Positions 33,501-48,400 of a stretch of DNA of 64,000 bases are shown in pieces. The notes beneath the pieces are model-generated. The model was not told where the DNA came from, searched no databases, and saw only the letters and a list, made by a program, of their open reading frames with translations. Every line of letters begins with the position of its first letter. The first letter of the stretch is position 1. Location: positions 47,258,815 through 47,322,814 of the forward strand of contig CAVLJG010000005.1 of the NCBI GenBank assembly GCA_963669975.1. The letters are read 5' to 3'. This DNA comes from Acanthoscelides obtectus (Eukaryota; Arthropoda; Insecta; Coleoptera; Chrysomelidae). The translations under genes were made by a program, and so were the position numbers.

Positions 33501-36407
33501 ACCACTTACGTGTCAGGATGGAACGATTGTATCGGACTCAAAGGCCAAGGCGGAAGTCCTTGCCAAGATATTTGCTGCCAAGTCCACCATGGACGTCCCC
33601 TCCAACGCCCAAGTGTCGTCAATTCAAAGGGTACCCTACACTATGCGGGAAGGAACATTCAGGTATAAGACCGTAAAACGAGTGCTCTTGTCGCTTGACA
33701 TCAACAAAGCTTCTGGACCGGACTTGATCCCTGTCATTGTACTGGAGAGGTGTGCAGCGGAGCTTGCTCCAATTCTTTCGCGTCTCTTCTAGATACCTTA
33801 TGAATCTGGCACCTTCCCAGAAAACTGGAAATTCGCTCATGTCTAACCCATCCCAAAAAAGGGATCTGAGACCGACCCTTACAACTACAGGCCTATAACT
33901 CTGCATTCTGTTATAAGTATGGTGATTTAGAGGTGCCTAAATCGCGAGCTTCTGGACTACCTCGAACGTCACAGCTTGATTAGCGACAGGCAATATGGTT
34001 TCCGGCAGGGGACCTCCTAGCTTGCGTGACGCAATTGTGGAGTAAACTCATCCAGTCTTATGGTGAGGCTTATGTCGTTGCTCTTGACATCACGAAAGCG
34101 TTCGATCAGCTGTGACGCGCTGCTCTTTTAAGCAAACTGCCATCATAAGGCCTCCCAGAAAAGTTTTGCAGATGGGTGGCTGACTTTATCTCTAGCCGCA
34201 AGATATCCGTCGTAATTGACGGGTTCTCCTCTTCATCCCACAATGTCAACGGGGTCCCTCACTGTTCCTCTTACATATCAACGACCTCCTTTTCTGCACG
34301 ATCAACCCAAACCACAGTTTCGCTAATGACAGCACTCTACATGCAGGAATTCAGAGTGACAGCCGATATCTGCGCTGAGCTGGAAAATAGCGACTACTTC
34401 CTCTCTGACGAGAGACCTTGTGGTTATCACTGCTTGGGGACGCAACAATCTTGTACATTTTAATGCTTCCAAAACACAGTACTGTACCTTGACGAACAAA
34501 AGGGAACTTAAGCTTATCCGGTTTCGATGGATGGCCGAGCTCTGCCAAAGAGCCATTCACTTCGACAGGTCGGAGTCCAGATCACCAAGGACCTGGTTTG
34601 GCACGAACTCATCTCTTCAAGAGCGGCAGCTGCTGGGAAAAAGTTAGGCTATTTGTTTAGGGCTCAGAAGTACTTTTCTCCGCATGACCTTCTCACTCTA
34701 TACAAGACCCAAATAAGGCCTAGCCTCGAGTATTGCTCAAACATTTGGGATGCTGCCGCCCACACTACATTATTTATGCTCGAAGCTGACCAGAGGAGGT
34801 CTGTCCGACTGATCGATGACTCTTCTCTAACAGACAGTGTCGGGACCATTTCGCACAGGCGGGCCGTCGGCGATCTAGCTCTCTTGTACCGCTACACCAA
34901 CGCGCTTTGCTCCTCCGAGCTGTCTTCCATGATGCTGCCACGCCAGACTGACCCGCCTGACTTTGACCTCCCATCCTAACCATGTCTTGGAATGGACTGG
35001 GATATGTCTCGGAGTCCCTCCGATTTTTTTTTTTTTGTTACCAGCAATGAAGTTTCTTTATGTTTGAATCTTTAATATTATTACACTAGTTAATTATACA
35101 TGCCACGTACTTATTTTGTTCTCATATAATAAAATATTGCCTTTCCGAGGATTTCTGAGCATTTTCCATGTTTTTTTTTTTCAAGCTGGCCTTGATCAGA
35201 TAGGACACAATGGATTTAAGGAGCGATAATTGGATAAATTCGAAAAGTTCCACTACGGTTAAAAAATGACCAGCCCTAAATATCGTTTGCGCCCCCCCCC
35301 CTAGACGAAACCCTGAATCCGCCCTTGCTCGCATTTCGATGAAATTTTTACATAATACAAAAAGATCATGCCAAGGATGCAAAAGCTTTGTAGTTTTTCA
35401 GTCCAGTGGCAGCAGAAAAAAGGCCTATAAAGAAAATATAAAATCGCTCAAACTTCGTTTTTGGAATCCTTATCATATTTTATAGGTAAAAAACTCGGGG
35501 GTGGGGATAGTAGTAGGAAGGGTTTAACTCAATTTTTGATGTTCGAACATTCATATGTCCCCAACCTTGGTAATTCTATGCACCTCTTAGACATACATAT
35601 TTCACTCATCATAGATTTCTCTGTACATTAGCCCTAAAAATATTCTTGGCAGCATAGTGTTTCCTATGTACTGACCGCGCTGCCACGTCTAACCAAGTTG
35701 AGTATGTGGGACGTTCAAAGATGCACTACTGGTAGGGCAGGGAAATAATGTCTATGGACTAATTGTATGGACCTGTTTGACTTTTTTCTCAGAGGGTCTA
35801 GTTTGTGCAGAACATAATCTTCTGTGAACTGATAACGGCGTTGCATGGGGAGTGCCGAGTCAACCTACTTGAAGACATATTTTGCTTTTCTAATGTCTAC
35901 TTTAATTGGATATCTTCAGGTGGAATCAATGCTTTCCAATCACAAACTCTTATATGGAATAGGAAAATGGTCCTTTGGTGCCTCCTGTCGAAAAAAGCAA
36001 AGAACTTAGATAAGAATTGTGATCAGCGCACCTTATTTACTCAGAAGACGAGTTTTGTTAGAAAATTGCTGATAGTCATTTTTTTTAAATGTCCTCCAAT
36101 TCATCAATATCATAGCACTTTATTCATCTTTGGGACTATACAAAAAGTATAACAATTCATTAGACCTGCCCTAATGCCTATGCATGTTACACAAAAAAAA
36201 GGATAAACTTAAGTAACAATATTGAAATATGTACCTACTGAATGAAATATTGTTTTCAAATGTGAGGATGTGAGTTGTTATAAGACATATACAAGCTCAA
36301 ATTAAAATAACAGATAAAGTGTATATAATTATATACTCGTATATATATGTATATATATATATATTATCTTTTATTTTAATTTGAGCTTGTATATGTCTTA
36401 TAACAAC

Positions 36408-36464
<57 letters not shown>

Positions 36465-39400
36465 ATATTATATATATATATAACAAAAAATAGGAAAATA
36501 ATGAGCGAAGTCCGCAAAAAGTAGAAAAGTACTATCCATCTTCGTTTCCTCAGGTTACACCCGTATCCGGATGTATTTGCATGTGTATCTACTTTTGTGG
36601 TTGCATATGTGCATTCATTTCGAGCCTGATGAAGTCAACAAGCAGAAATACGTATTGCTCGGGTCACCTATCCTATTTTCTGCTCGAATCCACTTTCCCT
36701 TTTTGCGGATTTTGCCCATTATTTTCCTATTTTTTGTTATATACCTTTCTCCGCATTATCATTTTCTCTTTGTAACATAAGTAGTAATATTTCCAAGTTT
36801 TTAAGCAGTACCAACTTGTCTGTTAGAATCGTTTGAAATATTGTACTCTTCTGATGTAGAACATTGAAAAACCTCAATACTAAATTCAAAATGTTTGCTA
36901 TCACAATCATTACTTGCCATATCGTATCATATACAAGGCAGCTACATTATTTTTTCTTGTATGCAGATTCATTCTGAATGCTGAAAGGTAGCAATCACAT
37001 GCTTCAACTTTGGTTTTAGTTCAACACAACAGAATCTGTATGACGAAACCGTACGGCCTTTGGTTACATCGGTACTAGAAGGATACAATGGCTGTGTGTT
37101 CGCCTATGGTCAAACAGGTACTGGAAAAACATATACAATGGAGGGTAGAGAAGGTGATGAGATTGGAATCATTCCTCGGGTATTTGACCAAATCTGGGCA
37201 CATATTGCCAGAAAAACTGGAGTGGAATTTCTCGTTAGCGTCAGATATATGGAAATCTACATGGAAGAAATTAGGTAAGAAGATATTTTGGTATTTATTT
37301 TTGTATCCTGTATTGTCCTCATTTGATTGATGGATCCGGTCAAGATAGTATCGAAAGTGGCGTTGCTTTAATCTCTTTTGGCTATACTTTTTATATATTG
37401 TAACGAAATCACCGTTTTTTACTAATTAAAGTATGATTTATTACTAACACGAATTTATTACAACACTCGCAACTAATGTATTACAAATTTATAAACATGT
37501 TGTCTGAACTGTTGTGTCTCGCCCTGCTGCTAACTGATCTTCGACTCTGAGTGCCCGCCTTCGGCGTCCATATTTATTTTCTAGATGGCGGCCGATACTT
37601 CTCGATAGCGGTCGATGCGTCAGGATGGGTGTCGAATTATTATTATGCGTGGTCGCATAATTGGTTGCATAAACGTCGGTGATACGAAGCTATCTCATTG
37701 TTCCAGTCACCATTGAGGTCCGTGAAGTTAGCCCGGAAAAATCTGGGCTGTTAAAAAACGATGTGCCAGATGATTTTCCATCGGTTTACCACGTTTTTCC
37801 AACAAATATTTTCGTTTTTCCACCATAACCTTAGAAAAATTGTAAACAATTCATGGGATAACTTCACGTAGCCCAGATTTTCCAGATTATTTAAAAAGAA
37901 CAACACATATTGTTTTGCCACGTTTTTCAATCAAAAATTTTTCCACCTTTAGGTTTCGATAGACTTTTCAAAAAAAAACAACCAAGGACATGGGAAGTTA
38001 GCCCAGAATGAGTCAGATGTAAAATACACACACATATGGATTTTCCATCGTTTTGCTATGTTTTTCCAACCAATTTTTTTGTTTTTTTTTACCTTTGACT
38101 AACCAAAAAAATGTGAAATGATTTTTCAGGGTCATTTGAGGTTAGCCTAGAAATTTCTGACGGGAATATCCATGAATTCGTTTCTTTATAGCCTAAGACT
38201 TCTTTAGTATCCTACTACCTACCCTTTTTACCACAAAACAACTTTTTCCACCTGACTAATATGGAAAACTGAAAACAAGAAGATAGGGTCACACGTAGAT
38301 AGCATGAATTTTCTCATACTTTGTATACCTGTTCAGGCCACGTGGAAATCATCACATATCGTTTTTCCATCCTATTGACTTCGATATCACAACAGAAATT
38401 TCCGTTTTTCCACCTTTTGTTAATGAGAAAAAATGAAAATAACAAATCAGGGTCACATGTAGATAGACTTAATTGACTTAAGCTTCTCGAAACATGCCCA
38501 GGGTACGCGGAAATAATTGCAAATCGTTTTTCCTTCCTATTACTTTGATTTTCCAATAAAATCCACCTGTAGTTCATGGAAGAAATTGGAAATAACAAAT
38601 CAAGGTCATACATAGATAGCCCAGATTGACTGAAACCTCCCTAAACTTGTTCAGGCTACATGGAAGTTAGTACAAATCGTTTTTCCATTCTATCACTTAA
38701 ATTTTTCACCAGAAGTTTTCATTTTTACAACTTTGGTTAATTATACAAAGTATTAAGGAAGTCTTAAGCTGTAAAGGAACGAATTCCTGGATAACCCCGT
38801 CATAAATTTCTAGCCTCAAATGACCTTGAAAAATCATTTCACATCTTTCTGTTAGTCAAAGGTGGAAAAACAAAAAAATGTGGTTGTAAAAACATGGTAA
38901 AGCGATGGAAAATCCATGTGTACTCACTTTTTTTTCAAATCTGACGAATTATGAGCTAAGTTCACATGACCTTGATTGTTTTTTCGAAGATTTTCTCGTA
39001 ACCTAGAAGTGGAAAAATGTTTGATGAACTCAAAGCAGACAAGTGCGTATGGTCGTTTAAAAACCTTAAAAAATCTGTGCGGAGGAAGGCGAACAATTTG
39101 ACCATTTGATCATCAGATTTGTTGCCTACCTCCGCGCAGTAGATCATGACTTGTTGACTATTTAGTTTGCTGATATTTTTGGTTATTTGCTGCCATGCTT
39201 TGCTGTCAAGTTTTGAAAGGTTCCATTTTATAACCTCTAATTTTAGTAAAAAAAACAAAAGCGTAGATGAAGAACAGAAACCCTCGATACGCAAAGCACC
39301 TGGTAAAGTATTGCTTCATAATTTCCGAGATCCAAAAATAACAGAAAAGTGGCAGAGACTTATGAAAAGTGATAATATATCTCCAAAAAGTAATTCATAT

Positions 39401-42400
39401 TGGTGTGAAGATCATTTTAACGTATGTATGGAACAGAACTACCATTTAGCCCAAATAGGATTAGTTTTTATTTACCTTAGATTGCAAAGATTTATCTTTT
39501 CTTCCACTTGCCTTTTAAAGAGCATAACAGTATGAACCACTTTCAGTCATTGTTGATTGTACTCAGGAATGCTATATCTTAAGAACTAAATCTGTATGTG
39601 ATCTAAATTACACGAGAAAATCATAAAAACAAGGCAACAAATAACTGTTCACTCGAAATTATCAAACATCAAACTGGCAGGTTGACAATCAATGATAGTG
39701 AGGATAAATCCCTGCTATTTCAAATCAGACTGTCCAATCACCAAAGGCTTGACTGGTCATAAGTCTCAATGGTGACATCACTCCAGTAGCCTTGCATTTT
39801 GATCTTACAAATTTACCGTGTATTTCCTCATTTTCCCATTCTCTAGCAACATAGAGTGAAAAGAAAAATAAATAACCGATAATATAATCACATGCATATT
39901 CGCTATTGGTTAACTGCCACTGAAATATACAAAGTGTGAAACTTAAGCCAGATAGATAGGTATATGCTTCAATTGTCTGAAGAATACAATCATTCTTAAT
40001 GACAAAGCTAACTTAAAAGATTATTACATATGTGGATCGTATGTAGGAGAATTGTAGAACTCACACATGGTATAATCTGATTTGTATATTAAAAAGTCTT
40101 TAAGTTCTCGGCAGAGTATTTTTAAATTGTTAATTCTTCTGATAGCTCATGTAAATTTTCAGATCATTATAAATTATTGAGTCTTTAACAAGTTCTGATT
40201 TAGGTACTACTAATCAACATCTTGTTTTCGTCTAATACTGTAACTTATATTTAATGTTTCAAATTTAGATTTATTTTTAAAAATAAGACTGTGTTTCTAA
40301 AATGACCAATGATATGACAGTCATCATTTTAAGATTTACAAATAAAGGCCTGCATCTAGGATTTTAGTTACATATCTAATAGTTCTTTGTAGAATAAGCA
40401 CCATTTTGGGAACAGACACAGTAAAAGGGAATGCTATATTTCAATCTACTTTCAAATAAGGCATAGTAACTGCTTAAGCCTCTGCTTTTCCCTACATTGT
40501 TACTAGTTGTTCTTATAATAAAGGGAATTTTTGCTAGTTGTGTAAGCAATTTCAGTCCAAAAAATTGGGTGTTGTACCTGTTTTATGTATCAATTCATTA
40601 TTTAAATTTATAAAATCGAGGGAGCATCATCTTTTGATTCAATTTATCAATTTTGTCTCAATTCCATTTATATCTGTGTCATGACAAAGTATTGTGGTAT
40701 CGTCAGCAAAAACTACGAATTTACCATGTATGTTAAAATTTATCAAAAAATTAATATAGACCTAATACTGATCCTTCAGGTACCCTTTTGCTTATATTTA
40801 ATCTATTTGAAAGATAATGTCTTGATACTTTTACAATGTTTTGAATCAATTGAGTGAAGTTCCAGTACAACCATATTTTTAAATAGTATATAATGATTTA
40901 CTCAGTCACAATATGATACAAAAGTGGCTCCACCTGCTTACGTTACTTTGTATAGACCAAAGAGATTCTAGTAGCCCCCTCGCGATACTATCTCGTTGGT
41001 ATCACATGTTGAAACCTGTTTTGAAAATATTGTGAATGTGCAGTGAAGGTATAAGGGAAAACTCGCAACCTATAAAATAGTGCATGGCAATTTCACAATT
41101 TTAAACATATTATGAATGGGCGATGAAAGTGTGGAGTGCACAATAATTTCCCGATTTTGAAAATAAGGTGAATGTGTCATTAATCCTTTATCTCGTTCTT
41201 TAAAAAAAACTCATTTTAAACCGAGAATTACATTGTATTATGAACCAACATTATAAGAACATTAACACAATTTCAATTTTACTTCATGATCGTTTCACTC
41301 TTCAAAAATCAAACATATTTACTCTATATCTTACAGTTAGTGAAACGAACTTGCCGAGTCTGTCAAACTACAAGCACTGCACTCTTTCATTTTTATAAAA
41401 TTATACCTATAATACAATATTTCTCCTATAAATACTATTATTGTAAATGTAAGACTATACACGTGTAGAATGAATATAGGCATTAGGATTTTAAAATTAA
41501 TTTTTTTATCATGTGGAACGTAGATTTGCTGTCCGGTTATGCTTCTCTTAATTTTCAGTATATGCCCAGTGTCTATAAGCATATCAATTATATCATTTAT
41601 AACACTGTAAAGAGGAAATCCCTTCCTCACTAACATGTTCGTGCTAAAGAACACTGCTTGCTCTTTCAAACATATCACTTCCTAATTCATTCATACTAGC
41701 TATGTAGTCTTTCAGAGACTTGGGAAAAAATAATGCCGAGTCACCTACTTTGCTGACATGTGTTAAACAAGCTGTTACGTTAAAACATTGCTTGTAGACT
41801 TCATCTAGAAATTCTTTTGATACATTAGCAGGGTTATCAGTTTTCAATGTGGTGATGTTGTCAGCTAGAAAATACGTTTTCAGGCCACCTTCAAATACAT
41901 CCTCGAGTGTCGCGTATTTCTCTTTATAGTCCATTCTGCTCAATTTACTTGATATCAGACTATTATGAAATATGCTCATCTGAACACTGAATAGTATGAC
42001 CAGACCAACGAAGTATCTGACTTTATGCAACTTAGGTAACTTGACAGGATTTGCGTACATAATCTTGACCATACTATAGATGCTTTCCGTTAATGTACTA
42101 AATGATTTAGCTTTATCTGGTACTTCCTTGCTGAGATACCAAGACGTTACTGCCATTATGAACAGGACAGCATATGTTAAAAGTCGTACATCTCTATCCA
42201 TTATTGAAGTAACAATTGTAATTGAATCTGTAGCTGGTATGCTAGGTACACATGCTACTATGGAATCTTCATCGTAAATGTTGGTTCTATCGAATAAATT
42301 GTCTGAGTAGTGGAAAACTCCCAAAAAAGATATTCCTCCTATTGCAATATCGCAATCACTTTTTAAAAAACAGTTAGCTGAATCGTTCACTTGGATGTAA

Positions 42401-45400
42401 TCCATGTTTAAGTTAATTTTCTCACCGACTGTATCTAATATCTCCATATCAATACCTTTAGGTGGGAAAGAGTATATGGTATAAGGTGGGTTAGGCTTAT
42501 ACATCACTTTGATTGTACATCTATTATCTGAATGAGTAAACTTCCTCTCGAACCATTTTTCGTTGCTGGTCATTTTTCCGAAACTGCATGTACCTAAAAC
42601 ATGTGGTTTGAACTCTGTACCACAGTTTGACTGTCTGTCATAAGGATACCAAGTGTAAATTTGAAATGTTGAGATATTGTCAAGATTCGCTATTATCAAA
42701 ACAAATTCTATAGCACTTCTATCCCAGAGGTATTCCGACAGTTGAGATGCATATGACTCTGGATCATTGAAGATTGTAGTAGATACGAGTACTAGTCTTA
42801 TGTAAGGATTTAATAGTTTACCGTCTTTCAGTTGGTTTATCTGCTTATACATCTCATTTTTTTCTCTAAAGTGCAGTATGTAGATGTTTTTCGGTTGTTG
42901 TACCATCCAATTCTTATCACTGACTTTCTTCACTATGAAGGCTTTCATCAGTTCATTTGATAGTTGGGGCATTATGACTGTATCCAGTGTAATAGGAGCT
43001 GTACTGTTTCTGTCTACTTCCAAGATAGGTAGTACGTAAAAAATAGTTTTATAATCAATAAAATATTGTTTTCCCGCTTCTGTGATACATTCAGTCAGTG
43101 ACTGTCTTAGTTGTATTTGATCTTGATTTAAAGGTCCCAGCTTGGCATTGCAGTAAAAGACTTGTGATAAGATGAGAAGTGGCAACATCACGATAGAGGA
43201 TCTTGAAAATGGGCTACATGGGTACATGTATAATTCCATATTTATCAAGAAATTATGTTTGAAGAGATTTGGTCTCAACTCTACAAGCTGCATTTTAGAT
43301 ATATGTGGATGTTCTTTGAAATAACGTAGGAATTCATTGGAGTATATTTTTCTACTCCATACGTTAAAAGCAATGCTTTTCATGAAATCTCTTGACGATA
43401 GTGGATTCATGGCTCTCCATATTGACCAAAGGCTTACTGTTTTTTTTTCATCTTAACTATAGATAGAACAGATAGGATGATCTCATATTTGTCCATGACA
43501 TGTTGCTTATCAACTTTTATGATATATCTATGCAACAGATGTGATAACTGTATCTAATCTTGATTTGAAGATTGTGCATTGTCATTGGTAGCAAAAAATA
43601 GAAATAGGGCAACAACAAAAGCATTTGACTGCCCTGTTAATACATTTCTCTTCTTTAAATTGTGTTGCAAGAGCCGGTAAAATTATGTTGTCGCATGTCT
43701 CTTGATAATTGATTATATAGAACATACTTAGGAAAAATGTAAATCGATAAACCTTGCGTGTATAATGTGTGTCAACACTGTTTGAATATAATGATGCGTT
43801 CATTGTTTATCTAAGGCATATTAAGGTACATCGTTTAAAATGAAGTGGTGTTATGCAACATTAGAGAGATTGTATCTTATAAAATCCATTGGTGCAGTAA
43901 ATAAAGAGCATATAGTTCTTTTCACAATTTTTGGCGGTTACATCATCAATGCCACACGAAATGAGTATACAAATCGTGGCTGTAGCTTATTTTTCCTAAC
44001 TAAGAGCACTGCGCAAACCGATCTTCAACACACCTGCTACTAGTTCTTGCACACATGAAGTGGGTAATAAGAGCTGTTCTTTCCATTCACCTTCTGATAA
44101 TACTGCAATTTTAACACAAACCGTCGACATTGACCACTAGTTGTATTTCCAGTCACTACTATATTTTATAGCAAAGATCCACAAGAGATCAACTCAATTC
44201 ACTGAAGATAAGAGAATTATCGCACTGACAGAGTCGAGCATAGTTGCGAAAAACTAATGCCTCACGACATTTTCGAAGCGGCCAGGCAAAACTAAAAAAT
44301 CACGTCAAGTGGGTTGACTCTACATTTTCCACGTAATGCCGTCATCAGTTCATTAAGGATTATGTAAAGGACAAGTTAGACCTTATCGAAATAAGACAGC
44401 GCCATATACCTTATATGCTGGATAGAAGATAGTTGCTATGCTTTGATTCGTTGTCCCAGAGACCAAGCCTGCACCAGGCTGAGGTGCCAAAAAAGCACGA
44501 AACAGCTGTATTTGGTTGGCTGTCTTTGGTAGGACGGATAAAAGCACCATTTTTAAGTTAGACCCTGTAAGAAGAGGAGTGTTTCTGAGACTGCCATTAT
44601 CTCACTACGTGACCATGATGCCATAGACCGCACTTTACACTGTCAGTACGAATGAACAACTAAATCAACAGAGGTGCTGCTGGCGACTACTATGCACTGA
44701 TGGGCATGTCTAAACATGCAGCCTCCTGCATCCGTTTGTTAAGTCGTATTGCAAAACTTTTATAGTACCCGTTGTATGCTGTATTTCGGCGCTCAAAAGG
44801 GATCTGAAAGGTACAAGCGTCATCTATGAAACGGTAACCGAATACAAAAATCCATAATTCCCGATGCTTCTCTGTCCGAATCAAAACCATAAGTTAAAAA
44901 TGTCTCTTTATTGAACGACGTTTTGGCCCCAACGATGAACTTCAATTTCAATTGACACTTTGACAATAGATTTTACCTAAAAATGACCATGGAGAAGGTC
45001 ACCGTTGGGATCGAAAAGTCGTTCAATAAAGAGGAAAACATGGGATTTTGACTCGGCGCAACGAAATCGAATAGATTACGAGCCAAGCATTGAATGTCAT
45101 CAAAATTGCGTAGTTTTAGTGCATACTTTTGACTCATTTGTATAAAAGTGCCTACCAAGGCGACAGCGTGGTATCAACATTAGGCTTGTGCCACTCTTTG
45201 TGTGTATACGGTGAGGTTTAAATTTGGCTGACGTTGTAATGTGTACGAGAGAGAAGCGTGCAAGATGTATGTTAGAAAGAGTGCGCCAATGGCAACGAGC
45301 GACAAGCTGCAACTGCGTCCGTGACCTCGACACTCGGGTTGCTAGTCAACGAGGTGCTTCTATATCTCTCTAACACACGTATGTCATGCTTCTCGCGCTT

Positions 45401-48400
45401 GTCTCTCATACACATTACATCAGTGGTATATGAATTTCACTGTATATTATACAGGATCCGTCAGAAAGAACGCATGTTTTTTAAATGAGTAATACAGTCA
45501 AAATAAGTATGAGAAAAAATATTTTATTATATCAAAATACTCTACATGCCATTTTTTCAGTAAAACAAAATTAACGTCGGCCATATGGCCCGCTTGAGCC
45601 AAAATGCAGGAATCAAGCCTCTCCTGAAATGAGCCCATTGCGTCGGCCAGCATCCGTGCAGAAATTTGGATTACTTCTCTTCTTATTTCCTCCTTCAAAT
45701 CGACGAGGGTCCGAGGCTTGCTTTGGTAAACTTTTGATTTCAGGTAGCCCCATATAAAAAATCAGACTAACAGCGTAATATTATCAAAGAGTTCTTACAG
45801 GTCTACAGGTCCGGGGAGCGAGGGGGCCATGGAATATCGCCATGACGTGAAATCAGACGTCCTGGGAATTTTTGCCGAAGAAGGTCCATCGAAGTGCGAG
45901 CTGTGTGAGATGTTGCCCCGTCTTGTTGGAACCACACTGTTCTGAGACGGAGACGTCGACGTCGAAGTTCCGGAAAAAAAAGTTGTTCAGCATGTGGATG
46001 TAACGCTCTGAATACACAGTAGTTGTTTCTCCATCATCCTGAAAAAAATAAGAGCCAATAATCACCGCTGGGCCTACTGCACAGCAAACTGTAACTTTTG
46101 GGGTATGCAATTGGTGCTCATGTAACTGTTGGGGGTTCACTGGAGACCAATATCGATAATTTTGTTTATTGACGAAACCATGTAAATGAAAATATGTTTC
46201 ATCACTCATAAACAATGTCATGTCACTGTTATCGAATTGTTCAATCATGAGCTGTGCAAAATTAACACGTTGTGCATAATCTCCTGGCAACAGTTGTTGA
46301 CAAACTTGGATTTTGTAAGGATGGAACACTAAATCCTTCTTCAAGATGCGTCGTACAGAGGACGCGTGGATCCCTAGGGAACTGACACGGAAACGGACGG
46401 AACGATTCGGGCTTTGCAGCGTGTCAACTCTTACTCTGTCTACGTTTTGGAGATTCTAACAGTACGGTTTCGCCCTGGCGGTTTTTTCTTCATCACATTA
46501 CCTGTTGTGTTGAATGTTTCCACCCATCTTAAAATGGTGTTACGGTCTGGTACTGTCCCACGACGTGGAAGACGAAAGTGAACGCGAAACTCACGTTGCG
46601 TTCGAACGACAGACTCGCCAATTTGAAAGTACCGATGTACAGTGAACACACGATGCTCAACGTTCCAAACCATCTTGCCAACTGAAACGGTACTTATCTC
46701 ACTATCCCACACGCCCTTCCCCACCGACACGGGACCAGCCCACTCGATGTAGTACCCATTCGAAAAACATGCGTTCTTTCTGACGGACCCTGTACAAGAA
46801 GTACCATGTCTTGAAATCCTCTAACACCACAATTATCTGCAAACACTCGCACTTTTGAAAAATAAATATACGAATTTAAAGACATCACTGTAAAAAAATT
46901 GACTTGTGTCAAGTGCACTTTGATTTTCACTACAGACTACGAGAATTATGAGACAATCAAACCCTTGACTGGCTCCTTCTCCCTAGTCTGAATTCGTTGA
47001 CGGCCAGGCAAGCATGGGGGATTCACAACATGAAAACCACACTTTCAGATGTTACATCAATAAAAATCCATTTAGGAATCAATCCCTTTTAGCATCTCTA
47101 ATGTTTATTTTAATTGGGTATTTTCAGTCATTGGTTAACGTATTCCAATATAATGTGTGAAATGTTCCCCGACAATACAGCGTGTCGTCAAAGTTGGGAC
47201 TTATCTTTACAGACCGTATAAGCATGTTTTTTAGTAACATATATACGAAAGCTTTAAGATGACCGAGATATTAGGCTCAAAAATCAATAAATGAGTCAGA
47301 GGAGATCCTCATAGGAACCGCGGTGCTATGGCATTTAGGCTTCTGTCTGCGCGGCTGCCTCGGTATAAAAAAAGTACCCTCCTATGTCAAAACGTATAAT
47401 GTTATGCTAAGACTATGTGAATCCGTATCCAAATCAGGCGTCGCGTGGTGCTTAGGTTAACCTAGTTTATAAACAAACCGCATTTGAAAAACCGGAGCAA
47501 TAACTTAGTTATGGATTTGATATGAGTGTACTCAGAACGTCGCCGTCATGTCGTCCTCGATGTTTCAGTCAATCAGTGCGGCATACGTTTGTTCATATCG
47601 TGCAAAATCCCTTGGGTTGAACACAATTGCAGACCTGACAGCACCAAATATTGCAAATTTAGGAAGAGGTAAACAAACTCGTGTTTTTGACTCGAATAGC
47701 GACAACTTCAAACAGTGTTTACAAACAAAACATGTGGGGGCAGTACTGAAATTTCATTCCTTACCAAATGTTTCACCGCAAATCAGCATTAGCATTGCAA
47801 ACGTAGTTGACTCGGAGAAGGAAAGTCCCAACTTTCAGGACACCTTGTATATTTTTTTGTTCACAGGATGTGTTTTTTTCTTCAGAGATCTGCTTCGTCC
47901 AAAAAGCGGCAAATCCCACGACCTTAGAGAAAATGCTACTTCTGGAGGAGTAACCGTAACCAACTTGCATTCTTCTACCTGTCAGTCGACCAGAGATATG
48001 CTGAAGGCTATGAAAGCAGGTAATCATAACAGGAGCACTGGAGCTACTGATATGAACGAACATAGCTCTAGGAGCCACGCTATTTTTCAGGTGAGCTACT
48101 TAATACAGGGTGTTACATAATTTTGTCAAGATTCAGCAAGTAAAACATGAAAAAACATTCATTTGAAAATTTCCGGTTTCTCTGTTATGGGGTGTGTAAA
48201 CTTGCAAATAATTGCAAAAATCTTATTTTTCAAAGGCAAACGCTAGTAGTACGTAGACTCGATCTGTTTACTTATTTCATATGGCGTTGATGACGTAACT
48301 GCCAAGAACGGTGACTACAACTATATCAACCATCTCGACCCCCTACAACCTCTTACCTTACCCTTTTTTACCTCTAAATTTGTATTTAAAAAATAATTAA

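Noticed and set aside
36571..36780. Overlapping ORFs of 64-69 codons, repeated at 48.7 and 51.3-51.5 kb
   Set aside because: These are the R-unit repeat read in several frames; no frame is favoured across copies.
47548..48120. 190-codon ORF covering KIF3B exon 4 as a separate gene or alternative N-terminus
   Set aside because: Its first 100 codons are MITE sequence with no conserved pattern; only the part from 47,886 is kinesin, and the exon is explained by normal splicing from 37,274.
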